Notes: a model not told the origin generated them from the letters alone. A stretch of DNA of 64,000 bases from Hoeflea sp. IMCC20628 (GCF_001011155.1 NZ_CP011479.1:4723662-4787661), one strand, 5' to 3'; numbered from the stretch's first letter, positions 25,556-33,401 are shown. A program made the numbers and translations.

Positions 25556-26890
25556 ATGAGCGTGACGGAGGACGGCAGAGACGAACTCGCGCGACGACTA
25601 TCACGCCTCGCTGAAATCGACGAGGAGCGGAACCGATTAGCTTGCGAAATTGCCGCCCTGTCGGAGCATCGGCCGAGCAAGCCCTATCCCACAGAGTTAC
25701 AAGGTCTGCCATTGTTTAGCCCGCTGGCAAAACAACGGCCCTGGGTAACACAGCACTCTGATTCATCCGACAAGATCGATCTCTTCCTCGATTTGTTTAC
25801 AGGAAGGCGTGACGTCTATGCGGTACGATGGGAGAACTCCGACGGTAGTAGGAAGGGATACTCGTTCCACTGTGCCAACTTCTGGAAAAATGGCTGCCAG
25901 AAGAAGACAAAGGGAGGCAAATGCAAAGGCTGTCAAATGAGGGAATATATCCCATTCGACGGCCATACCGTACGTAATCATCTGCGCGGGACAGAGAACG
26001 ACCACCGCGACAAAGAGTTCGTCGCGGGAGCGTACGCGCTACTCATGGATGAGACCTGCAGGTTCGTAGTCGCCGACTTCGACAAAGCGGATTACAAGGA
26101 AGATGCCAAGGCTTTCAAAGTGGCATGCACCGCATCTGGTATTCCCACTTATCTCGAACGATCCCGATCAGGGAACGGATGTCATGTGTGGGTATTCTTC
26201 ACTTCTCCCGTTCCAGCGCGCCACGCCCGACGCATGATGCTGGCAACGCTTACGAAGACCATGGAAGCTAGGCCTGATATCGGGTTCGACTCTTACGACA
26301 GATTGATCCCAAACCAGGACAAGATGCCCAAAGGAGGACTGGGCAATCTGATTGGCCTTCCCCTCCAGCAAAGATCGCGCGTCGACGGGAACAGCGTTTT
26401 CGTGGATGACGAATGGCAACCGTATGACGACCAATGGGCCATCCTTTCTGGCATCAGAAGGATGACACCGTCTGAGGTAGAGGCGTTGTCAGAGGAAGGT
26501 ACCGGCGCTGGAGCGGTTTTGGGGTTACAGGTTCCTCAGTCAGAGGAGCATGCCGACGAGCCTTGGAAGATGAAGCCATCGAGGCCTATTACCTCTCCGA
26601 GCGCCGTGGGTCTTACTGGCAAAACCATAAAAATGAAGCTTGGCAACCAGCTATACATTGAGCGCAAGGACCTTCCGTCTCCCGCTGCCGCGCAGTTCGC
26701 AAGGATAGGGGCATTCCAGAATCCCAAGTTTTACAGCGCTCAGGCAATGGGGCTGTGGACTGGGGAAATCCCTCGGGTCATATCCGCCGCCGAGATTTTT
26801 CCCGAGCACATCGGATTACCGCGCGGTTGCTTAGAGGAAGCCCGCGACCTGGCCAAGCTCTACAACGCCGAGATCGACTTTGAGGATTGA
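25556..26890 (+). CDS. TOTE-type archaeo-eukaryotic primase protein, truncated by IS
   Basis: The 444-residue product matches the N-terminal primase part of TOTE conflict-system proteins, which normally continue into a superfamily II helicase. Seen: a coiled N-terminus, DVYAVRWENSDG, a four-Cys knuckle (about C106, C114, C123, C126), the acidic motif VADFD (about 172-176), SGNGCHVWVFF (about 205-215), RLIPNQDKMPKGGLGNLIGL, and the linker AFQNPKFYSAQAM followed by GLPRGCLEEARDL. The frame then meets the IS3 terminal repeat, whose first bases supply the TGA. Helicase motifs are absent, so this is a truncated gene. Start uncertain (ATG 25556 or GTG 25538). Primase activity could survive; the system as a whole should not. 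Confidence 0.8.
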   Translation: MSVTEDGRDELARRLSRLAEIDEERNRLACEIAALSEHRPSKPYPTELQGLPLFSPLAKQRPWVTQHSDSSDKIDLFLDLFTGRRDVYAVRWENSDGSRKGYSFHCANFWKNGCQKKTKGGKCKGCQMREYIPFDGHTVRNHLRGTENDHRDKEFVAGAYALLMDETCRFVVADFDKADYKEDAKAFKVACTASGIPTYLERSRSGNGCHVWVFFTSPVPARHARRMMLATLTKTMEARPDIGFDSYDRLIPNQDKMPKGGLGNLIGLPLQQRSRVDGNSVFVDDEWQPYDDQWAILSGIRRMTPSEVEALSEEGTGAGAVLGLQVPQSEEHADEPWKMKPSRPITSPSAVGLTGKTIKMKLGNQLYIERKDLPSPAAAQFARIGAFQNPKFYSAQAMGLWTGEIPRVISAAEIFPEHIGLPRGCLEEARDLAKLYNAEIDFED

Positions 26891-26946
26891 ATAGCCCCTA
26901 GATTTGTAGACGCCTTCTTCCCTAAATTTGAGGCAAGGAGGCCATC

Positions 26947-27213
26947 ATGAGCACAGCCAAATTCAGTGACGATTTTAAACGCGATGCTGTTCATCAGATC
27001 GTTGAGCGCGGTTATCCAGTTGCGGAGGTTTCACAGCGGCTGGGCGTCAGCCCGCATTCGCTCTACGCGTGGAAGAAGAGGTTCTCACAGCCATCGGGCG
27101 GCGACGACAAAGATGCCGAGATCAGACGGCTGAAACGCGAACTGACCAGGGTCATCGAGGAGCGCGACATCCTAAAAAAAGCCACCGCGTATTTCGCCAG
27201 GGATGCAAAGTGA
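26947..27213 (+). CDS. IS3-family transposase OrfA
   Basis: DNA-binding subunit with a helix-turn-helix (AVHQIVERGYPVAEVSQRLGVS, about residues 12-33) and a C-terminal leucine-zipper-like helix (AEIRRLKRELTRVIEERDIL). It has 88 residues, and the ATG follows AAGGAGGCCATC. Near its end a run of seven A (27174-27180) is a slippery site for -1 frameshifting into orfB, which makes the OrfAB transposase in this family. Confidence 0.93.
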   Translation: MSTAKFSDDFKRDAVHQIVERGYPVAEVSQRLGVSPHSLYAWKKRFSQPSGGDDKDAEIRRLKRELTRVIEERDILKKATAYFARDAK

Positions 27214-28085
27214 GATACGCGTTCGTGGCCGAGCATCGCCCGCTGTTCTCTGTGCGGGCGATGTGCCGGTGTCTGCGCATCCAACCTAGCGGCTTCTATG
27301 CCTGGCTGAAGCACCCGTTGAGCAAACGGGCTCGCGAAGACGTGCGCCAGACCGAGCTCATTCACAAAGCATGGAAGGACAGCGGCAAGGTTTATGGCTA
27401 TCGCAAACTCCACGATGATCTGCTGGATCAGGGCGAAACGTGCTGTCCGAACCGCGTTGCACGTCTGGCCACACTGGCGGGCATCACAGCGCAGATCGGT
27501 TACAAGCGTAGGCCGGGCAGCTACGGCGGCAAACCGTCATTGGTGGTGGACAACACGCTAGACCGGCAGTTCGACGTGGACGTGCCAGACAGGGCCTGGG
27601 TCACTGACATCACCTACATCCGTACTCAAGAAGGTTTCGCCTACCTCGCCGTCGTTATCGATCTCTACTCCCGCCGTGTCGTCGGCTGGTCGATGCAAAG
27701 CCGCCAGACAACGGATGTTGTCCTGCAAGCATTGCTCATGGCCGTTTGGCGAAGGAAGCCGAAGAACAGGGTGCTGATCCATTCGGACCAGGGCTCGCAG
27801 TTCACCAGCATGGACTGGGCTGCGTTTCTGCGCGCCCATAATCTTGAGCACTCAATGAGCCGGCGCGGCAACTGTCACGACAACGCTGTTGCCGAGAGCT
27901 TCTTCAACTTGCTCAAGCGCGAGCGGATACGACGACGGACTTACAAAACCCGAACCGAAGCGAGGCAGGATGTGTTCGACTACATCGAGATGTTCTACAA
28001 TCCCACGCGCAAGCATGTGAGGAACGGGATGCTGTCACCCGTCGAGTTCGAACGGCAGCAGAGAACGAAGACAGAGGGTGTCTAG
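27210..28085 (+). CDS. IS3-family transposase OrfB (DDE integrase core)
   Basis: Catalytic part of the transposase, 291 residues from the GTG at 27210; in OrfAB it is reached by -1 frameshift at the A7 run. The HTH_21-like start (FSVRAMCRCLRIQPSGFYAW), the DDE residues in WVTDITYI, HSDQGSQFTS and NAVAESFFNLLK, and the C-terminal YNPTRKHVRNGMLSPVEFE are all present. The reading frame is intact, so the element may be active. Confidence 0.93.
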   Translation: MRYAFVAEHRPLFSVRAMCRCLRIQPSGFYAWLKHPLSKRAREDVRQTELIHKAWKDSGKVYGYRKLHDDLLDQGETCCPNRVARLATLAGITAQIGYKRRPGSYGGKPSLVVDNTLDRQFDVDVPDRAWVTDITYIRTQEGFAYLAVVIDLYSRRVVGWSMQSRQTTDVVLQALLMAVWRRKPKNRVLIHSDQGSQFTSMDWAAFLRAHNLEHSMSRRGNCHDNAVAESFFNLLKRERIRRRTYKTRTEARQDVFDYIEMFYNPTRKHVRNGMLSPVEFERQQRTKTEGV

Positions 28086-28096
28086 AAAACTCGGGG

Positions 28097-28396
28097 CTAT
28101 TCACTGCTCTCTACTCTTACGTACCCGATATACGTCATTGCTGGCTTTTCAAAGGACTGGAACTTCTTTTCAGAAGAACCGTAGCTGTTAAAAAAGCTTC
28201 GAGTACCAGCAGCGCTTACAAACGGGATTGCGACTATTTTGTCATCGCTCCTTGCGTTCACGGCAGCAGCAGCGATCTTTTTTCCTTCGGTGGAATTGAT
28301 CCAAATTTTTGCGAAAAAGAGCGCTACGAACGAAAGTCCAAAAGTTGGTATCGCGGTAACTACAGCGACGATGAATAGGATACCAAACAGAGACAA
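28097..28396 (-). CDS. small membrane protein fragment cut by the IS3 element
   Basis: A 99-residue frame starting MSLFGILFIVAVVTAIPTFG with one or two hydrophobic helices (about 3-31), then an Ala/Lys-rich soluble part. Its last codons and TAG stop come from the IS right end, so the original C-terminus is lost. The start is a TTG at 28396 with a weak ribosome site. Family unknown; it could be non-functional. Confidence 0.4.
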   Translation of the reverse strand: MSLFGILFIVAVVTAIPTFGLSFVALFFAKIWINSTEGKKIAAAAVNARSDDKIVAIPFVSAAGTRSFFNSYGSSEKKFQSFEKPAMTYIGYVRVESSE

Positions 28397-28504
28397 GATG
28401 TAACCCCAAGAATTTTTGCGCTCACCACACGGATAGGAGGTCTTATTAAGTTAGGCAATACTACTTGCAAAAATCAAAGTTTTTGCAACGGTTTTTCACG
28501 GCTT

Positions 28505-28548
28505 ATGATTTCAAGGGCTTGGCTGTCGCAAAATCTTGTCGCAAAATG
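28505..28548 (+). repeat. intergenic repeat family 3, copy 1
   Basis: Shares about 40 bases at roughly 85 percent identity with 30171-30213; the common core is GGCTTGGCTGTCGCAAAA followed by TCTTGTCGCAAA. The two direct copies bracket the segment that carries the 79-residue ORF and the exonuclease-BRCT gene. Just upstream, GCAAAAA and TTTTTGC around 28467-28488 form a small palindrome. Confidence 0.65.
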
Positions 28549-28652
28549 ATTGCCAGATTTCTAGTGATTGGGTGACCACTGGATCGACTAAAGACTTTAA
28601 GTTCTCGTGAGCCGAGAGAAATAATCTTATTGAATTAGATGGAGAACCCAGT

Positions 28653-28892
28653 ATGGCGCGCCGTTTGACAACAGATTCCCAAATAGATCAATTCATTTCT
28701 AGAGTAATTGGCGAAGCCAACCACCATGCACCTCAAGTTGTAACTGTCATTAAGCCACTCTCGGACGCAGTGCGAAGGCGGCTTAATCTGTTGATTGATC
28801 GTGTGGAAGTGTATGAACGAAACGGAAAGCTGGCCCGCACCTGCTGGGTGACAGTTGAGGGAAACCGCTATGTTTTTAGATACGATTATTAA
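28653..28892 (+). CDS. hypothetical protein, 79 residues
   Basis: Small basic protein starting MARRLTTDSQIDQFISRVIG, with TVIKPLSDAVRRRLNLLIDR in the middle and a strand-like end (LARTCWVTVEGNRYVFRYDY). The ATG has GGAGAA upstream. It is not recognised. The short length and island setting leave some doubt, but the RBS and clean frame favour a real gene. Confidence 0.5.
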   Translation: MARRLTTDSQIDQFISRVIGEANHHAPQVVTVIKPLSDAVRRRLNLLIDRVEVYERNGKLARTCWVTVEGNRYVFRYDY

Positions 28893-29064
28893 ACCTTCAA
28901 AATTGAATTGAAGGTTAAAAGCACGCAGGGCGCGGTTAGGTACCAATTCGACAACAACACAACGCAGCCTAACAACCCGCAACAGGTTGCGCTGCTAAAA
29001 ATACGTTTTGAGCGGTAATCATGAGAAGCGACAGCCATCTCTCAAAAGACTGTTGAAAAAAAGG

Positions 29065-29087
29065 ATGGTTTTTGCGACTCTCAATGG
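29065..29087 (-). repeat. intergenic repeat family 4, copy 1
   Basis: Read on the minus strand this is CCATTGAGAGTCGCAAAAAC plus CAT, matching 33328-33350 on the plus strand with two differences in 23 bases. The A-run and following T-run around the second copy give a palindrome GCAAAAA...TTTTTGC. Confidence 0.6.
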
Positions 29088-29169
29088 CGAATGAACAGAT
29101 ATTTCTGCTCTTGCCTATATATGCTGTTAATGCAATTTTTGCAGATGTCTGTGGCAGGGGGATGGTGCA

Positions 29170-30048
29170 ATGAATTTAAATTTCGCAGTTGTTGATGTTG
29201 AGACTGCCAACGAGAATTTTTCTTCTATATGTTCTATTGGGGTGGCCAAGTTTAGAGCAGGAAAATTGGTTGATGAGCATTATACGCTCGTGAATCCAGA
29301 GACTTATTTCTCAAACACTTACATTCATGGCATTGACATCTCGCATGTCGAAGACGCGCCAAAATTGGCCGAAGGTTTGACTATGCTTAGCGCTTGGCTA
29401 TCAGACGATTACGCACGAACAGTCTGCCACATGCCATTTGATAAGACGGCCACTACGAGAGCGGCAGATAAAGTCAGTATGAATTGGGATCATATAAATT
29501 GGCATGACAGCGCGAGAGCGGTAAAGCTTGCTTGGCCAGAGTATAGACAAAGTGGGTATGGTCTCAAAAAAATTGCCAAAGTTCTGGGTATAGAATTTGA
29601 GCATCATAATGCGCTTGCCGATGCAAAGGCCGCTGGTGAAGTGTTGCTAGCGGCCGCGAAGATAATAGATGAAAGCAAGGCCAGCCTTTGGGAGCAAATA
29701 TCGCAGGACAAAGCCACGCGCGCGCGCCTGAATTACCTAAAAAATGTGACTGATAAACCGATTGCAAATCCAGAGGGTGAGTTCTTCGGACAGGGCGTTT
29801 GCTTTACTGGCACTCTACCAAATATGACGCGAAAAGAAGCCTCTGCCTTCGCCGCTGCGTTCGGTTTTGATATTCAAGGGTCGGTCAACTCGAAATGTAA
29901 TATTTTGGTAATTGGTGCAATAGATGAGAGCAAACTTTCTGAAGGAGCAACCAAAACAGGCAAATGGGCAAAGGCAGAAGCGCGAATAGAAAAAGGCGAA
30001 GAATTGCGGATAATGAGCCCTAAAGACTTTGAAGCGTTATTTGCCTAG
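29170..30048 (+). CDS. DEDDh exonuclease with C-terminal BRCT domain
   Basis: A 292-residue protein with a DnaQ/epsilon-type 3'-5' exonuclease domain: ExoI motif FAVVDVETAN (D and E, about residues 5-14), ExoII around VCHMPFDKTATTRAADKV, and ExoIII HNALADAKAAGEVL (His and Asp of the DEDDh type). From about 205 it has a BRCT domain (GQGVCFTGTLPNMTRKEASA, FGFDIQGSVNSKCNILVIG) like that of bacterial DNA ligase. This domain pair is found in stand-alone exonucleases of unknown role, often on mobile DNA. AT-rich codon use differs from core genes. No partner is obvious in the immediate surroundings. Confidence 0.85.
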   Translation: MNLNFAVVDVETANENFSSICSIGVAKFRAGKLVDEHYTLVNPETYFSNTYIHGIDISHVEDAPKLAEGLTMLSAWLSDDYARTVCHMPFDKTATTRAADKVSMNWDHINWHDSARAVKLAWPEYRQSGYGLKKIAKVLGIEFEHHNALADAKAAGEVLLAAAKIIDESKASLWEQISQDKATRARLNYLKNVTDKPIANPEGEFFGQGVCFTGTLPNMTRKEASAFAAAFGFDIQGSVNSKCNILVIGAIDESKLSEGATKTGKWAKAEARIEKGEELRIMSPKDFEALFA

Positions 30049-30104
30049 CCAAAATGACGGCTGCCCCACCCGCTACATGTATTCAAAATTTGCTCCAACA
30101 CTAA

Positions 30105-30130
30105 GTCGCATAATCGGATTACTGGAACTT
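30105..30130 (+). repeat. intergenic repeat family 1, copy A
   Basis: GTCGCATAATCGGATTACTG then GAACTT, matching the start of the 29-base motif found at 34216-34244 (plus) and 32681-32709 (minus). It lies 57 bases after the exonuclease-BRCT stop. Confidence 0.7.
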
Positions 30131-30170
30131 GTCGCAAAACCCGTCGATTTTGCAAGCTTTATATGGGCAA

Positions 30171-30213
30171 GTGATTTCATAGGCTTGGCTATCGCAAAAC
30201 CTTGTCGCAAATG
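30171..30213 (+). repeat. intergenic repeat family 3, copy 2
   Basis: Second copy of the sequence at 28505-28548, same orientation, with core GGCTTGGCTATCGCAAAAC and CTTGTCGCAAATG. Confidence 0.65.
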
Positions 30214-30277
30214 TCTTTAACATATCTGTTTAGAGACCAAGCTGCCATTCGCTGTAATCATCGTCTAGGTCAGCAAT

Positions 30278-30317
30278 GGGCCGGAAGTGCCAATCATGAC
30301 CTGGCAACTTCGGGCGG
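30278..30317 (+). repeat. intergenic repeat family 2, copy 1
   Basis: Forty bases starting GGGCCGGAAGTGCCAATCAT and ending ACTTCGGGCGG are identical to 32563-32602 in the same orientation. A weaker inverted relative lies at 35612-35669. Confidence 0.75.
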
Positions 30318-30504
30318 AAAGGCGACATTGGTGGCAGTAGCCAAAACACGGTTTAGCAAATCCCTTATAAATACTCTGTGATGATGGGCTTAGAATTTGG
30401 AAGGTCGGTGCGCATGCTACGATGCGATCAGTTTCAGTTTTGCAGCTGGTTCATCATTGATTTACACTGCCATCAACACCTTCTCGGAAAAGGCAGAGAA
30501 ATCA

Positions 30505-30960
30505 ATGTGGAATACAAATTTGAAAAATGGTGTCATCGACAGTATTCCGCTGATTTACTTTTTTCAAATATTTACGCCAAAGTGTGAACGGCGGTACATC
30601 GGCATCGCAACAAGCAAGGTTCGACTGTACCAAGCCTACCGGAACAACGTCCAACGTATTTTTGAGGGTAAGCAAAAGCGAGGGAATGGACCTCTTACGA
30701 GAGACGGGCGGCCGCAGAAGCGTAGCAATCTTGAGTATAGGCGTGTGCACTTATTTCTGGCAGTTGCGGTCGAGAACAAGTGGCCAATTATTCATACTGC
30801 GATTGAAAATGGTACAAAGGATGAAGTCAAAGCGCGTGAACTTGTCCTCATTGAAGAGCTTAACTCCGACCTCAATTCTAGATTTGGTCAACCACGCCAG
30901 GGGTGGTTGATTGAGGAGTATGCCGATTTGAAATCAAAGGTGATTGCGGGGGAGATTTAG
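30505..30960 (+). CDS. GIY-YIG-like putative endonuclease
   Basis: A 151-residue protein. After a short lead, IPLIYFFQIFTPKCERRYIG resembles the two strands of GIY-YIG nucleases (Y-F-F in place of G-I-Y, then YIG at about residues 31-33), followed by a conserved-looking arginine (RLYQAYR) and a late glutamate (ARELVLIEELNSDLNSRFG) in the expected order. The loops are basic. The call is by motif only and the first motif is imperfect. The ATG at 30505 is chosen because the upstream extension is not family-like. The TAG stop lies within the 8-bp target of the IS66 insertion, so the gene is intact. Confidence 0.55.
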   Translation: MWNTNLKNGVIDSIPLIYFFQIFTPKCERRYIGIATSKVRLYQAYRNNVQRIFEGKQKRGNGPLTRDGRPQKRSNLEYRRVHLFLAVAVENKWPIIHTAIENGTKDEVKARELVLIEELNSDLNSRFGQPRQGWLIEEYADLKSKVIAGEI

Positions 30961-30961
30961 G

Positions 30962-32336
30962 GTAATTACCCACCCCCTTGCCATGCACCACAATGTCTGA
31001 ATCCATGATGATATGGATCGGACTGATTTGCAGCAGCTGAGCAAGGACGAATTGATCGAGATGGTGCTTCGGCTCCAACGGCCTGCCAAGGATTCTCGGA
31101 CGTCTTCCAAGCCGCCCTCTACGGACAAGAAAGAGAAACGCGTCAACTCACGACCGGGTGGAGCCAAGCCCGGGCATGAACCCCACAATAGGGTGCTGGC
31201 GGATTTTGCCGACATGTTTCGCGATCATGAACCGACCGCCTGCAAGAGATGCGGCCATGCGTTTTCCGGTGATGATACGATGGTGCTGGCCGGGGCCTAT
31301 GACGAGATCGATATTCCTGCGATCCGTCCTCATGTCACCCGGCATCGGCGTTTTTCCTGTCATTGCCCGCAATGCGGCACGACGACAAAAGCCACCGCAC
31401 CTGCCGTGGCAACCGCAACGCCGTTCGGGCCAGGCATTCACGCGCTGGCGATCTACCTCAAGAGTTTCCATGCATTGTCTTACGAACGCCTGAGCGGTGT
31501 GTTCATGGATATCTTCGGCCTCCATGCGAGCGAGGGCGCGATCATGAACATGTTTGCCCGCTCCCGTCCGAGCTTCCAGGCCACAGCACAGGCCGCCAAG
31601 GCCAGCCTTCGAGCCGCCCGCGTTGTCGCCAGCGACGAAACCGGTGTGCGTATTGAGGGCACAAATGCCCAACACTGGGTTTTTCATTGCAAGGATGCCG
31701 TTGTCCACCAGCCCGATTACTCCCGTGCAGCACGGGTCGTTCACGAGACCATGGGCGGCCATGTCCCCGAGGTATGGATATCTGATCGGTATTCAGCCCA
31801 GCAATCTCACGGCCATCGACATCAAACCTGCCTTGCACATTTGGCGCGTGATACAGCCTTTGCGCTGGAACATGGCGAGGATGATCTCCCTCTTCGCTTC
31901 CAGCTTTGGTTTGGCCGTGTGTTTGATTTCGCCAGAGCCATAAGCACATTCGCTGCGTCTACCGTCGCAAGCAAGAAGCGCAAATTCGATAAACAGCTTG
32001 CCGGGCTTCTATGCGCCCCGACTTCATGCGACCTGGCCCAAAAGCTCCAGGCCAAGATCGGGCGGGCCCGCGATCAGCTGCTGACGTTTTGCGACTATCC
32101 CGGAGAAGTCGATGTCACCAACAACACATCTGAGCGAAAGCTCCGTCCATGGGTCATTCAGAGAAAGGTGACAAACGGATATCGCGCCATGTGGGCCGCC
32201 CAAGCCGAGGCGGATGTACGCACAACCGTCGATACCGCCCGCCTTAAAGGCGCAAATCCCTTCCAGGTTATCGCATCCGTCTTGGCGTAGGCCGACATCA
32301 AGGCCCGAAATCATAAATTCAGGGGTGGGTAATTAC
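30962..32336 (+). mobile_element. IS66-family element (ISBst12-like, single transposase)
   Basis: It is 1,375 bases long. Left end GTAATTACCCACCCC (30962-30976) and right end GGGGTGGGTAATTAC (32322-32336) are perfect inverted repeats, and both sides carry the 8-base target duplication GATTTAGG (30954-30961 and 32337-32344). It encodes only the transposase TnpC, without tnpA and tnpB, as in the ISBst12 group. The perfect duplication suggests recent transposition. Confidence 0.96.
31013..32290 (+). CDS. IS66-family transposase (TnpC-type)
   Basis: DDE transposase of 425 residues. It has an N-terminal leucine-rich coiled region (LQQLSKDELIEMVLRLQ), a basic linker with KPGHEP, a zinc finger (CKRCGHAF, CHCPQCG), and the catalytic residues in VVASDETGVRI, WISDRYSAQQ and NNTSERKLRPWVIQRKVT. 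Full length and uninterrupted, so it may be active. GC is higher than the surrounding island, consistent with arrival from another source. Confidence 0.95.
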   Translation: MDRTDLQQLSKDELIEMVLRLQRPAKDSRTSSKPPSTDKKEKRVNSRPGGAKPGHEPHNRVLADFADMFRDHEPTACKRCGHAFSGDDTMVLAGAYDEIDIPAIRPHVTRHRRFSCHCPQCGTTTKATAPAVATATPFGPGIHALAIYLKSFHALSYERLSGVFMDIFGLHASEGAIMNMFARSRPSFQATAQAAKASLRAARVVASDETGVRIEGTNAQHWVFHCKDAVVHQPDYSRAARVVHETMGGHVPEVWISDRYSAQQSHGHRHQTCLAHLARDTAFALEHGEDDLPLRFQLWFGRVFDFARAISTFAASTVASKKRKFDKQLAGLLCAPTSCDLAQKLQAKIGRARDQLLTFCDYPGEVDVTNNTSERKLRPWVIQRKVTNGYRAMWAAQAEADVRTTVDTARLKGANPFQVIASVLA

Positions 32337-32562
32337 GATTTAGGTGGGACCTTTATTGCGGCGTCGGCAAAATCGAGAAAGTTCCGCAAATCTGCATCAA
32401 GGGGCTGTTACGAAGTTTGAACTGCCCCCGGAAAAACTGGGCAGAAGACGGTGGGAATCTTCTGATGTTTCTAGACCATGATAAAGCCTGAAAAACCGAT
32501 CAAAGTTTGCTTTGACGGGGTGCAATATAGCGTCCAAAATGGGGGCCACCAAGATCGGCTTT

Positions 32563-32602
32563 GGGCCGGAAGTGCCAATCATGACCTGGCAACTTCGGGC
32601 GG
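32563..32602 (+). repeat. intergenic repeat family 2, copy 2
   Basis: Identical over 40 bases to 30278-30317. Before the IS66 insertion the two copies would have lain about 0.9 kb apart, on either side of the GIY-YIG-like gene. Confidence 0.75.
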
Positions 32603-32680
32603 GGAGCGGTCGTTCGCTGTGGTGCCCACCAAGGTCTGCAATGTGGATATTTTTGCAGCTCAGATTTTGCCGCAATCGGT

Positions 32681-32709
32681 CCGAAGTTCCAGATATCCGA
32701 TTATGCGAC
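32681..32709 (-). repeat. intergenic repeat family 1, copy B
   Basis: On the minus strand: GTCGCATAATCGGATATCTG then GAACTTCGG. It is an inverted copy of 34216-34244; similarity continues about 30 bases further, ending in TGAGCTGCA on both. Together they bracket the two minus-strand genes at 32711-34106. Confidence 0.8.
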
Positions 32710-32710
32710 T

Positions 32711-33232
32711 TTAACAGCGAATGACGGCTTGAAGAGCTTTGCGATTCGTGACTCTTTCTTGCGCATCTTTTAGGATGAACGGTATATTTTGCATATTTCG
32801 GTGAAACGAATCGACTCTTTTAGACATTGTCATTTCTTGAAGCGCACCCTTGCCATGCTTTTTTTCAGCTAGCTCCGAGAAAATCTTATAAGCTTCATTT
32901 ATAATCGGATCAGAAAAAACCATTTTACTTGTTAATTCTAGAGGGTCTGCAGAGTAACCCAAGAACGTATACTCTGCTGGCGAGGTTTTTCGAAACAGAA
33001 GCGGCATATTTTCGTCGCGTTTGTCAGTGCCCTCTGAATACGGGTCAATCGCTGAGTAGACAGTTTCGCGTTCCGCTTTATTGTTGATTTTTATACCATC
33101 AACAATTTCGTCAATTCGCGCAGTTTTATGATTTCCACTCTGATAATACTCCACAATCTGTGTAATGTAACTGGCCAAGGACAAGCGAATATCTTCTAGA
33201 GTTGGGACACAAACTGGTTCTTGCTCTGACAT
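32711..33232 (-). CDS. hypothetical protein, 173 residues
   Basis: Not recognised. Soluble, mostly helical sequence starting MSEQEPVCVPTLEDIRLSLA, with YITQIVEYYQSGNHKTARID, a PLLFRKTSPAEYTFLGYSAD segment and a Lys/Glu-rich C-terminal half. The N-terminal part could be a small winged-helix-like domain, but this is a guess. The ATG at 33232 follows AAAGGGCG. It lies downstream of the glycosylase-like gene on the same strand (169-base gap), and the pair is bracketed by inverted repeats, so a functional link is possible. Confidence 0.6.
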   Translation of the reverse strand: MSEQEPVCVPTLEDIRLSLASYITQIVEYYQSGNHKTARIDEIVDGIKINNKAERETVYSAIDPYSEGTDKRDENMPLLFRKTSPAEYTFLGYSADPLELTSKMVFSDPIINEAYKIFSELAEKKHGKGALQEMTMSKRVDSFHRNMQNIPFILKDAQERVTNRKALQAVIRC

Positions 33233-33327
33233 AATTCGCCCTTTTGACAAATAAAATTCTAGCTTGAGACCCTAAATTCTAAGTCGAAAAACTAATTATC
33301 TCAATGGCGGTTTTGTCCGCACAGCCT

Positions 33328-33350
33328 CCATTGAAAGTCGCAAAAAACAT
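33328..33350 (+). repeat. intergenic repeat family 4, copy 2
   Basis: CCATTGAAAGTCGCAAAAAA then CAT, a 23-base relative (two differences) of the minus-strand copy at 29065-29087. It continues into GGTTTTTGC, making a GCAAAAA/TTTTTGC palindrome that could end the upstream glycosylase-like transcript. Confidence 0.6.
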
Positions 33351-33401
33351 GGTTTTTGCACCAAGACGCCGCCGTTCTCCGTCGCATCAAAGGCGGATAA
33401 T

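Larger units (their letters stand above)
26888..28103 (+). mobile_element. IS3-family insertion sequence
   Basis: About 1,216 bases with terminal inverted repeats: left end TGAATAGCCCCTAG (26888), right end, read inward, TGAATAGCCCCGAG (ending 28103), with further matches inside. It carries overlapping orfA and orfB in -1 phase. The three bases next to the left end (GAT) and right end (CTG) differ, so no target duplication is seen; the frames on both sides are cut by the element. Confidence 0.92.
30049..30504. other. 456-base intergenic region made of repeats
   Basis: No gene. It holds copies of three island repeat families (30105-30130, 30171-30213, 30278-30317) and a GCAAAA/TTTTGC palindrome at about 30132-30153, possibly the end of the exonuclease transcript. 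The last 100 bases are AT-rich and should contain the promoter of the GIY-YIG-like gene. Confidence 0.6.
32337..32710. other. 374-base intergenic region with repeats
   Basis: No gene. It begins with the IS66 target duplication and holds repeat family 2 copy 2 (32563-32602) and repeat family 1 copy B (32681-32709). The latter ends 1 base before the stop codon of the next gene, which is on the minus strand. The rest is not recognised. Confidence 0.6.

Noticed and set aside
28450-28976. GTTAGGC near 28451 and GCCTAACAA near 28968 on both sides of the 79-residue ORF, resembling integron cassette ends.
   Set aside because: No complete attC site (no second R'-type core after GCCTAACAA) and no integron integrase; the short matches can arise by chance.
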